Source: Rhodococcus xishaensis
GTDB lineage: Bacteria > Actinomycetota > Actinomycetes > Mycobacteriales > Mycobacteriaceae
DNA length: 64,000 bases
Direction: 5' to 3'
Assembly (NCBI RefSeq): GCF_004011825.1
Contig: NZ_RKLO01000003.1
Location: 62,001 to 126,000 of the forward strand
In this document: one piece after another, positions 34,705 through 41,914 of the stretch
Numbering within the stretch: position 1 is the first letter of the stretch
Layout of the letters: every line of letters begins with the position of its first letter
Translations under genes and position numbers: made by a program
The notes under the pieces: generated by a model
Told to the model about the DNA's origin: nothing
Seen by the model: the letters and a program-made list of their open reading frames with translations, nothing else
Database searches by the model: none

Positions 34705-35508
34705 ATGGATCTCACGAGGTGCAGCCTCAACTCCGCCACGGTGAAAGGAACGGGCTTCAACGAGTTGGCCGGCCTTGCCGAGAAGTGGGGATTCCGCGGC
34801 GTCGGCCTGTGGCGCGACGTCCTCGAAGACCTGGATCTGGCCGCGGCGAGCCGCCGTTTGCAGCACTCGGGTCTGCGTGTGAGCAGCGTGTGCCGTGGGG
34901 GGATGTTTCCTCAGCCCGACGAGCAGTCTCGTCGCCGACGGTTCGACGACAATCGTGCCGCCGTCGACCAGGCGCATATCCTCGATGCGGACTGTCTCTA
35001 CCTTGTGTGCGGGCCCCCGGACGCGGATCTGGCCGACGCCCGGCAACAGATCCACGACGGCATCGTTGAGCTGGAGCCTTACGCCCGACAGGCCGGAGTC
35101 CGCCTCGCCGTCGAGCCCTTCCATCCGATGATGGCGTCAACCCGCTCAGCGATCACCTCGTTGGGCGAGGCGAACGACCTCGTCGAGAAGATCGCCTCGG
35201 ACGGGGTAGGTATCGCCGTCGATTCCTACCATGTCTGGTGGGATGTACGGATGCACGAAGAGATCAGACGTGCAGCGAGCCATCTGTTTTCGGTACAACT
35301 CGCCGATTGGATCACCCCCATCGAGGGCGAATTGAGCAGCCGGGGCATGCCCGGGGAAGGAAGCATCGACCTACAGGGATTCGTCACTGCCTGCAATGAC
35401 GCAGGCTATCGCGGCCTAGTGGAGGTCGAGGTGCTCAGCAGCAAGTGGTGGTCCGAGACTCCGGACAACGCGATCCGCGGCGCAGTCAAGGGCCTGCTTT
35501 CGATTTGA
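34705..35508 (+). CDS. sugar phosphate isomerase/epimerase (xylose-isomerase-like TIM barrel)
   Basis: A 267-residue AP-endonuclease-2-fold protein. Features: LAGLAEKWGFRGVGLWRDV near the N terminus, YLVCGPPDADLADAR, VRLAVEPFHPMMASTRSAI (metal-ligand Glu), GIAVDSYHVWWDV (Asp and His ligands), and LVEVEVLSSKWW (C-terminal Glu). Such enzymes isomerise or epimerise sugars, inosose or hydroxypyruvate-type acids. It begins one base after the DUF993 stop, so they form one unit. It ends 6 bp from the convergent LacI gene. Confidence 0.85.
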   Translation: MDLTRCSLNSATVKGTGFNELAGLAEKWGFRGVGLWRDVLEDLDLAAASRRLQHSGLRVSSVCRGGMFPQPDEQSRRRRFDDNRAAVDQAHILDADCLYLVCGPPDADLADARQQIHDGIVELEPYARQAGVRLAVEPFHPMMASTRSAITSLGEANDLVEKIASDGVGIAVDSYHVWWDVRMHEEIRRAASHLFSVQLADWITPIEGELSSRGMPGEGSIDLQGFVTACNDAGYRGLVEVEVLSSKWWSETPDNAIRGAVKGLLSI

Positions 35509-35514
35509 ACGGGA

Positions 35515-36543
35515 TCAGTTTCGGACAGTGCCCGTCGAGACAGCGCCCGTCGAATCCCGGATGACGACCTTCGCGTGCAGCACCGGCACAGAAGTGCCGG
35601 GTTCGTTCCGCAGCGCCTCCTGCAGCAGCCTCCACGCTTGCTCGCCGAGCTGCGCTTTCGGACTCTGCACGGTGGTCAAGCGTGGAGCGATGTGGCGTGC
35701 GATCTCGACGTCATCGAATCCCGTCACCGAGACATCTTCGGGCACCCGGACCCCGAGTTCGCGCAGCTTCGAGATCACCCCGACTGCTGTCAGATCGTTG
35801 AAGCAGATCATAGCGGTCGGCTCGTGGACCAGCGCGCTTTCGGTGGCACTGAAGCCACCCTCGATGGTCCCATCCGCTTCAACCTTGAATGCTTCGATGC
35901 CAAGCACTTTGGACATTTCAACGGCTCGCCATCGCTCGCGGTTCTGCCACGACAGGTCCGAGCCTGCAATGTAGACAACCCGACGATGCCCCAACTGCGC
36001 CAGATGCCCACACAGTTCCATCATCGCCGTGAAGTTGTCGACCGCAACCATGGGCAGATCGATCCCGAGCTCAACCCTGTTCACCAGAACGACCGGAGTC
36101 GACTGCGTCGCTAGATCCTTCAGACCGGAGACCGGAATCCGCGATGACAGCAGAATCAACCCGTCGACCTGACCGAGTAAGTCGACAGCGGTCGCGTACT
36201 CGTCATCCGCAGTCCCCGAGTAGTCGGCAACGAGCATCCTGTAGCCATCGGCACGTGCGCCATGGTGCATCTGCTTCACCACGTCGAAGAAGTAGGCGTT
36301 CGCCAGGTCGGGAAGTATGACCCCCACGTTGCGGAGGGACCCCAGAGCCAGACCTCGAGCGGCTCCGCTTGGCCGGTACGCCATCTCCTCGGCAGCTGCA
36401 TGAACCCGTGCAGCCAACTCTGGGGTCACGGCGGGATTCCCGCTCATCACGCGCGACACAGTTGCGGTCGACACGCCGGCCGCCTTGGCAACCATGGAAA
36501 TCGTTGGCCGGCGGGTGCCGGAGGTTGTTCGCGCTTCGCTCAA
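35515..36543 (-). CDS. LacI family transcriptional regulator
   Basis: A 342-residue repressor. The N-terminal helix-turn-helix (ISMVAKAAGVSTATVSRVMS) is typical LacI, followed by the hinge (RPSGAARGLALGS) and a periplasmic-binding-protein-like sensor domain (NVGVILPDLANAYFFDVVKQ, VDGLILLSSRIP, VSVTGFDDVEIARHIAPRLT). I chose a TTG start at 36543, six bases after GGGAGG; the 42 residues before it (Arg/Gly/Ser-rich) are foreign to the family. A copy of the island's operator lies at 36589-36602, so it probably represses itself and the four promoters carrying this site. Ligand unknown. Confidence 0.88.
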   Translation of the reverse strand: MSEARTTSGTRRPTISMVAKAAGVSTATVSRVMSGNPAVTPELAARVHAAAEEMAYRPSGAARGLALGSLRNVGVILPDLANAYFFDVVKQMHHGARADGYRMLVADYSGTADDEYATAVDLLGQVDGLILLSSRIPVSGLKDLATQSTPVVLVNRVELGIDLPMVAVDNFTAMMELCGHLAQLGHRRVVYIAGSDLSWQNRERWRAVEMSKVLGIEAFKVEADGTIEGGFSATESALVHEPTAMICFNDLTAVGVISKLRELGVRVPEDVSVTGFDDVEIARHIAPRLTTVQSPKAQLGEQAWRLLQEALRNEPGTSVPVLHAKVVIRDSTGAVSTGTVRN

Positions 36544-36588
36544 CCTACGCCTCCCGTCGACTCCCCGCCTGAAACCTGAAATCACACT

Positions 36589-36602
36589 GCAACCGCTTAC
36601 AG
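36589..36602. promoter_or_regulatory. LacI-type operator, copy 3 (LacI gene promoter)
   Basis: GCAACCGCTTACAG matches copy 2 at 12 of 14 positions. It is 46 bp upstream of the LacI start codon and consistent with autoregulation. Confidence 0.6.
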
Positions 36603-36678
36603 CGTATCCCCTGCTTCCCGCTCTGGCGGACCAACCACCTGGAAGATGATCACGGAACGTTCCGGACACCCCTTCGTG

Positions 36679-38127
36679 TCAGACCTTCGCCGCGGTGAAC
36701 GCATCTCGCGGATCGTTGAGGTCTCTGTCGATCGGATCCGGTGTGACGTAGGTGGTTCCGATCGTGATCAAGGTGAGGATGCACAGGTAGCCCGCGATGA
36801 AAACCCATGCGCCAAGGCCGGCACCCGGAACACTCGCGCCGCCGTCCGCGGCGACAACCATTGCGATGATCCAGGCCCCGATCAGTGGGGCAAGGCCGCC
36901 GGACAGAACAGCGGACACCTCTCTGGCCACAGACACGCCGAGATAGCGTTGCCGGGATCCGAAGAGTTCACTGAGGAAAGCGCTTTGGGCGCCGAACATG
37001 CCCCACGTCCCGATTCCGAGGGCGAGTGAGATCACGACAATTGTCAGCACGACACTGCCCTGCGAGAGCGCCCACCAGATCGGGAACGCTGACACCAACT
37101 GGAAGTACGCGAAGGCGCGGTATGTCTTGACTCGTCCGAACCGGTCGGAGAGTTGGCCTGCGATCGGAACGACGATGGCACCCAGCGAGGCTGCGAAGAC
37201 CAACGAGAGTGCGCCGATGGGGCCTGTGACACCGACCGCGGCGCTGGTGACGTAGGCAACCGCAAGTGCCTGATACATCGACGAGGAGCCGTTCTCGGCG
37301 ACCCGCAAGCCGATTCCGCGCAGCAGCGAGGGGCGTGAATGCTCGAGCAGGTTCTGCAAGGGACGATGGTCGATCTGATCCTTGGCTTCGAGCTTCCTGA
37401 AGGTGGGCGACTCCTTCAGATTGATGCGCAGGTACATCGCCACGGCAAGAATGATGACGCTGGCCAGGAAGGGAACCCGCCAGAGCCAGGTGTCGGTGAT
37501 CTGGCCCTCCCCGAAGTAGACGAGGAAGTAGACCAAGGCCGCAACGACGGTTCCGACCTGCACTCCGAGGAAGGGCAGCGAGGCAAAGAACCCACGCCTG
37601 TTCTTCGGGGCGTATTCGGTCATCAGGATCGAAGCTCCAGCCATCTCGGCGCCGGCGCCGAGACCCTGGCAGATGCGCAGTGCGACCAACAAGAGCGGCG
37701 CCAGCATGCCTACTCCACCGGAGTACCAGTCGCCTTCGCTGCCGTGGTACGTGGGCAGGAGGCCGATTCCCGTGCTGGCAACACCCATCAGAATGATGGT
37801 GGCCAGCAGCACGAACTTGCGCCCCAGCCGGTCACCGAGCCGGCCGAAGAAGATGCCACCCAACGGTCGGACCGCGAAGCCTATGAAGTAGGTGGCGAAA
37901 CTGAGGACCAATCCGGTTGACGGGTTGTCGCTGGGGAAGAACAGTGGGCCGAATACCAACGCCGACGCGAGGCTGTAGAGCGCGAAGTCGTAATACTCGA
38001 GGGCGCTGCCTGCGGAGGCTCCCCATGCGGCCCTGCGAAGGTCAGCGGTCGTTACTTCGGGATGGTCGGAGGCCGTCGCCCGGGTGTCATTGACGCCGTC
38101 GCCCAGATGGGGAGAGTCGAGAGTCAT
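36679..38127 (-). CDS. MFS transporter, metabolite:H+ symporter (MHS) type
   Basis: A 482-residue integral membrane protein with 12 predicted helices. MHS-type signatures are ASAGSALEYYDFALYSLAS (helix 1), RPLGGIFFGRLGDRLGRKFV (loop 2-3), RICQGLGAGAEMAGASIL, and GRVKTYRAFAYFQ in the second half. MHS transporters import organic acids and related metabolites with protons, such as alpha-ketoglutarate, shikimate, proline or aromatic acids. That suggests the island degrades a carboxylated compound. It sits 44 bp downstream of the enoyl-CoA hydratase gene in the same orientation. The first 25 residues are hydrophilic and the ATG has only a weak ribosome binding site. Confidence 0.88.
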   Translation of the reverse strand: MTLDSPHLGDGVNDTRATASDHPEVTTADLRRAAWGASAGSALEYYDFALYSLASALVFGPLFFPSDNPSTGLVLSFATYFIGFAVRPLGGIFFGRLGDRLGRKFVLLATIILMGVASTGIGLLPTYHGSEGDWYSGGVGMLAPLLLVALRICQGLGAGAEMAGASILMTEYAPKNRRGFFASLPFLGVQVGTVVAALVYFLVYFGEGQITDTWLWRVPFLASVIILAVAMYLRINLKESPTFRKLEAKDQIDHRPLQNLLEHSRPSLLRGIGLRVAENGSSSMYQALAVAYVTSAAVGVTGPIGALSLVFAASLGAIVVPIAGQLSDRFGRVKTYRAFAYFQLVSAFPIWWALSQGSVVLTIVVISLALGIGTWGMFGAQSAFLSELFGSRQRYLGVSVAREVSAVLSGGLAPLIGAWIIAMVVAADGGASVPGAGLGAWVFIAGYLCILTLITIGTTYVTPDPIDRDLNDPRDAFTAAKV

Positions 38128-38171
38128 GGTCTGCCAATCCGATGGAGGATCCGGGGGGATCAGATCTCAGT

Positions 38172-38975
38172 TCAGGAGCCGGTGAATGTCGGTGTGGTCT
38201 TGTTGCTGAAGGCGGCAACTCCTGCAGTGAAATCGTCTGTTCCTGTAGTGAATCCGCTGCCGAGTGCCTCGAGGACCGTGGAGGGGGCGCCAGCGGCTGC
38301 AGCGTCGACGAGTTGTTTGCTGACCTGTACTGCGGTGGGGGCGCCCTCGAGAATCCGATCGATCAACTCTGTGACTGTGTCGGCGAGCATGCTGCGCTCG
38401 GAAACGGCGTTGAGTAGCCCCCAGTCGAGCGCCGTATCGGAAGGCACCTGGCGGCGGGCAAATATGATCTCCTTGGCGCGGGCGGCCCCGACAATCTGCG
38501 TGAGGCGTTCTGTGCCTCCCCAGCCCGGGGTTGTGCCGAGGCCGGTCTCCGGCAGGCCCAGACGGGCGGTACTCGCACCGATCCGCAGGTCACAGGCGAG
38601 CGCGAGTTCGAAACCGCCACCGACCGCGATGCCGTCGACGACTGCGATCGTGGGCTGCCGCAGTTGTGCAAGGTAGTTGAAGACCCTGTGTCCCTCCCTG
38701 ATCCAGCGCCTCCACATTTGCGCGGGGCTGAAACGCGAGAACTGGGCGATGTCCGCGCCGACGCAGAACGACTTCTCGCCTGCTGTGGTGATCAGGACGA
38801 TCTGAGCATCAGAGTGATCGATGGTCCGCAGCTCGCAGTAGAGAGCGTCGAGCAGTTCGAGTGTCAGTGCGTTGAGTTTTCGGGGGCGATCGATCAGAAC
38901 GGTCGCGACACGGCCGCCACGAGTATGAGTGACGGTGATCTGCCCGGCATCACTGGATGGTTCAGAGGTGTTCAT
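38172..38975 (-). CDS. enoyl-CoA hydratase/isomerase family protein
   Basis: A 267-residue crotonase-fold enzyme. Oxyanion-hole segments: GEKSFCVGADIAQFS (first) and VVDGIAVGGGFELALACDLR (second). The first catalytic Glu position falls in GGFELALACD and the second in PETGLGTTPGWGGTERL. The size is normal. It begins 10 bp after the CoA-transferase stop, so both are co-transcribed and act on CoA thioesters produced there. The precise reaction (hydration, isomerisation or retro-aldol) is not predictable. Confidence 0.88.
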   Translation of the reverse strand: MNTSEPSSDAGQITVTHTRGGRVATVLIDRPRKLNALTLELLDALYCELRTIDHSDAQIVLITTAGEKSFCVGADIAQFSRFSPAQMWRRWIREGHRVFNYLAQLRQPTIAVVDGIAVGGGFELALACDLRIGASTARLGLPETGLGTTPGWGGTERLTQIVGAARAKEIIFARRQVPSDTALDWGLLNAVSERSMLADTVTELIDRILEGAPTAVQVSKQLVDAAAAGAPSTVLEALGSGFTTGTDDFTAGVAAFSNKTTPTFTGS

Positions 38976-38985
38976 GTGAGGGCCC

Positions 38986-40623
38986 TCAGTCCTGGCGGGT
39001 TCTTCGTGTGTGCAGTGCCTGCACCCGCGGGTGCTCGGGCAGTGGCAGGAGCTGCAGGTTCTGCAGCTGCGGCGAGAACAGCTCGCCGGACATCGTTTTC
39101 AGGTTCGGGTCAACGAGAAGCTCGAACTCGGACTTGTTCAGAACGTCGCGCCGCAAGTCGACGCCGGGGGCGATCTCGGTGACTGTCAAACCTTCGGGCC
39201 GCAGCTCGAGAACCGCGCGTTCGGTGACGTAGAGGACCTTCTGACCGTTGGCGAGAGCGCGCTGGCCGGAGAAGGTCGGAGAGTCGACCTCCTTCACGAA
39301 CTTGGTGTGAGGACCGTCGGCACGGATGTCGAGGCGGCCGCCCTCGATCGCGATGTCGCGGCGCCCGGCTGTGAAGGAACCGACGAACACGATCGACGGT
39401 GCCGAGGACGTAATGTCGACGAACCCGCCGACTCCCGCAGTGACGTGCCGACGCTTGGGCAGGCTGTGAACGTTGACATTGCCGTGTTGGTCGATCTCGA
39501 GGAACGAGAGCAGCGAGTGCTCGAACCCGCCGCCTTGGAGCAGGGTGAACTGATCCGGGCTCTGCATGATCGCGTCGGGATTCTGCGCGACTCCGAAGAC
39601 GAAATCGAGCAATGGGACACCACCCACCGGGCCCTGCTCGATCACCCAGGTCACGGCATCGGCCAGCCCCTCTTCGACGAGGACGTGCGGCACCAACGCC
39701 GATACACCGAAGCCGAGATTCGCGATCTCGCCTGCCTGCAGTTCGGCTGCAGCGCGGCGCGCCATGATCTTCTCCAGCGTGAACGGGACGGGCTCGATGG
39801 TGCTGAGCGGTCGCCGTAGTTCACCGGAAAGGGCTGGGTCGTACTGCGTCTGCGTGGTCTGCAGCTGTTCCGGGGCGAGGACGAGAGCGTCGACCAGGAC
39901 ACCGGGGACGCGGACTGACCTCGGGTCCAGGCTTCCGCCCTCGGCGAGGTACTTCACCTGCGCGACGACCACACCGTCGTTGTTGTGTGCGGCATAAGCG
40001 AGATCGAGTGCTCCGAGCGGAGACGCCTCCTCTTCGAAGGTCAGGTTGCCGTGAGTGTCGGCGGTGGTGGCTCGGATGATCGCGACGTTCGGCACCAGCG
40101 TCTCGTAGAACAGCCACTCCTGGCCATCGAGCTCGTGAACTCGAACAATGGCATCGGGGGTGATCGCGTTCATCCGACCAGCCCCGATCCGTGGGTCGAC
40201 GAAGGTGTCCAGCCCGACCTTGGACAGGACGCCGGGCTGCTTGGCGGCTGCGGCGCGGTGGAGTTGGTACAGGATGCCGGACGGGAGGTTGTACGCCTCG
40301 ACCTCGTTGTTCTCGATCATCTGCCAGATTCTGGGCGGCTCTGCAGACGACGGGCCGGACGGATACGAGCCGGCAACAACACGTGCGAGCAGGCCCGGTC
40401 GGGCGAGGTGATCGATGCCCTTGATGCCCCACATATCCCCCGCAGCGATTGGATGCACGCTGGTCAGACCCGCGGGGGAGTTCGATTCCTCGTACCGCTG
40501 CCCGAGACCGGCGAGTACCGCATCGGGGCATCCCAAACCTGATGAAGAGCTGACGGTGATGACGTCGCCGTCATGCACGAGGTCGGCTGCCTGACGCGGG
40601 GTGAGAACTCGTGGGGTATGCAC
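38986..40623 (-). CDS. acyl-CoA:acetate/3-ketoacid CoA-transferase (fused alpha-beta, class I)
   Basis: A 545-residue class I CoA-transferase with both halves in one chain, like propionate CoA-transferase and YdiF. The N-terminal half has VLTPRQAADLVHDGDVITVS and GIDHLARPGLLARVV. The second half carries the catalytic region WVIEQGPVGGVPLLDFVFG, with the active-site Glu near residue 327, and later HVTAGVGGFVDITSSA and VLELRPEGLTVTEIAPGVDL. GTG start at 40623 with GGAG upstream. A copy of the operator lies 12 bp further up. It would activate an acid to its CoA ester for the hydratase. First gene of the CoA-transferase, hydratase, transporter unit. Confidence 0.88.
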   Translation of the reverse strand: MHTPRVLTPRQAADLVHDGDVITVSSSSGLGCPDAVLAGLGQRYEESNSPAGLTSVHPIAAGDMWGIKGIDHLARPGLLARVVAGSYPSGPSSAEPPRIWQMIENNEVEAYNLPSGILYQLHRAAAAKQPGVLSKVGLDTFVDPRIGAGRMNAITPDAIVRVHELDGQEWLFYETLVPNVAIIRATTADTHGNLTFEEEASPLGALDLAYAAHNNDGVVVAQVKYLAEGGSLDPRSVRVPGVLVDALVLAPEQLQTTQTQYDPALSGELRRPLSTIEPVPFTLEKIMARRAAAELQAGEIANLGFGVSALVPHVLVEEGLADAVTWVIEQGPVGGVPLLDFVFGVAQNPDAIMQSPDQFTLLQGGGFEHSLLSFLEIDQHGNVNVHSLPKRRHVTAGVGGFVDITSSAPSIVFVGSFTAGRRDIAIEGGRLDIRADGPHTKFVKEVDSPTFSGQRALANGQKVLYVTERAVLELRPEGLTVTEIAPGVDLRRDVLNKSEFELLVDPNLKTMSGELFSPQLQNLQLLPLPEHPRVQALHTRRTRQD

Positions 40624-40635
40624 GTCAACTCCAAA

Positions 40636-40649
40636 CTGTAAGCGCTTAC
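40636..40649. promoter_or_regulatory. LacI-type operator, copy 4 (CoA-transferase promoter)
   Basis: CTGTAAGCGCTTAC contains the perfect 12-bp palindrome GTAAGCGCTTAC (40638-40649), the best of the four copies. It ends 13 bp upstream of the CoA-transferase start codon. Confidence 0.75.
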
Positions 40650-40697
40650 TCTATTGGCACTGTTCGACTTTCGTCGCATCAGCCGGACGGACAGACG

Positions 40698-41747
40698 TCA
40701 GCGACGAGGCCGCCATGCGGCTGTGGAGCCACGGACCCGCAACGCGGGCGCGACGAGGTCGTGGGTGTACAGATTCGAGTCGTGGGCAGGACGGCCATTG
40801 CTGTCCAACGACTGGCGGATGCGCTCGAGAATGAGCTCCCCGCACTTTTCCCCGATTGCCGTCGGGAACGTTGCGACTGTTGTCAGCGGTGGCGTCCGGT
40901 GAGCGGAACCCGCTATGTCGTCGAATCCGCCGACCGCGATGTCTCGGCCCGGCTCGAGCCCTCGACGGCTCAACTCCGCATAGACTCCGACCGCGACGAT
41001 GTCGCTGTAGGCCACGATCGCGTCCGGGACCGTTCCTCGATCGAGTAGCCGCCGTGTGGCTTCGGCGCCGCCGGCGGGAGTCGCTTCCCCGAACAGGCCG
41101 TCCGCAGGAACCATGGACATCTCCCCGCCGGCGATCGCGGCGCGGAACCCTTCTTCACGTTCGCGGCGGGCCGATGTGTGCTGTGGCCCGCCGACCATGG
41201 CCACCGTATGAACACCCATCGCTCCAAGATGCTCGCCCAGAAGGCGGCCCGCTTCGACGTTGTCGGCACCGACGTAGTCGTGACTGAGGTTGAAGTGGCG
41301 CGCCAGAAGTACCAGAGGAATTCCCGATGTGGCGAGCAGGTTGTCGATCTCGACGGCTTCGGTATCGCCCGCCGGCAGGAGAATAAGTCCGTCGATGCTG
41401 CGCTCGACGAACCGGTCGAGCAGTCGACGCTGCCGCGCTGGGTCGTCCCGACTGTAACCGACGAACACCGCGTAATTGCTGCGGTCGGCGACGTCTTCGA
41501 GCGTCATCGCAAGTTCAGCGAAGTAGGGGTTCTGCACTTCGGTGACGACCAGACCCAGGGTCATCGACCTCGGATTGCGCAGCATCGCCGCATGGCGGTT
41601 GTAGACGTAGCCGAGCGCCTTCATCGATTCACGGACTCGCCGACTGGTTTCCCGGGCGACACTCGGACTGCCGTTGAGCACGAGCGAGGCTGTCGAGCGA
41701 GACACGCCGGCATGCCGGCTGACATCACTCAGGGTGACTCGCTTCAT
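40698..41747 (-). CDS. LacI family transcriptional regulator (second)
   Basis: A 349-residue LacI-type repressor distinct from the first. The helix-turn-helix is TLSDVSRHAGVSRSTASLVL, the hinge YVYNRHAAMLRNPRSMTLGL, and the sensor domain includes VQNPYFAELAMTLEDVADRS, SIDGLILLPAG and IAVGGFDDIAGSAHRTPPLT. The recognition helix (SRSTASLVLNG) differs from that of the first regulator (STATVSRVMSG), so they should bind different sites, as the operators around them suggest. The 74-bp gap to the CoA-transferase gene would allow read-through. Paired palindromes lie upstream of its ATG. Confidence 0.88.
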   Translation of the reverse strand: MKRVTLSDVSRHAGVSRSTASLVLNGSPSVARETSRRVRESMKALGYVYNRHAAMLRNPRSMTLGLVVTEVQNPYFAELAMTLEDVADRSNYAVFVGYSRDDPARQRRLLDRFVERSIDGLILLPAGDTEAVEIDNLLATSGIPLVLLARHFNLSHDYVGADNVEAGRLLGEHLGAMGVHTVAMVGGPQHTSARREREEGFRAAIAGGEMSMVPADGLFGEATPAGGAEATRRLLDRGTVPDAIVAYSDIVAVGVYAELSRRGLEPGRDIAVGGFDDIAGSAHRTPPLTTVATFPTAIGEKCGELILERIRQSLDSNGRPAHDSNLYTHDLVAPALRVRGSTAAWRPRR

Positions 41748-41806
41748 GACGTGTGCCCGCTTCCGGTGACGATGTGAGCAGCAACATGCACACGATAGCG
41801 CAGATA

Positions 41807-41820
41807 TTGGATCGATCCAA
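41807..41820. promoter_or_regulatory. perfect palindrome, operator of the second LacI regulator (site 1)
   Basis: TTGGATCGATCCAA is a perfect 14-bp palindrome with a central CG, 59 bp upstream of the LacI start codon. Confidence 0.75.
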
Positions 41821-41894
41821 CCCCTAAATTGCCTGTTGAATATGCACTAGAGACAACGGACGCCCGTCCGGCGAACCTGACCGGTGGTTCTTGC

Positions 41895-41906
41895 TGGATC
41901 GATCCA
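41895..41906. promoter_or_regulatory. palindrome, operator of the second LacI regulator (site 2)
   Basis: TGGATCGATCCA repeats the core of site 1, 88 bp further from the gene and just before the recD stop codon. Two sites at this spacing would allow repression by DNA looping. Confidence 0.65.
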
Positions 41907-41914
41907 AGTGGCTA

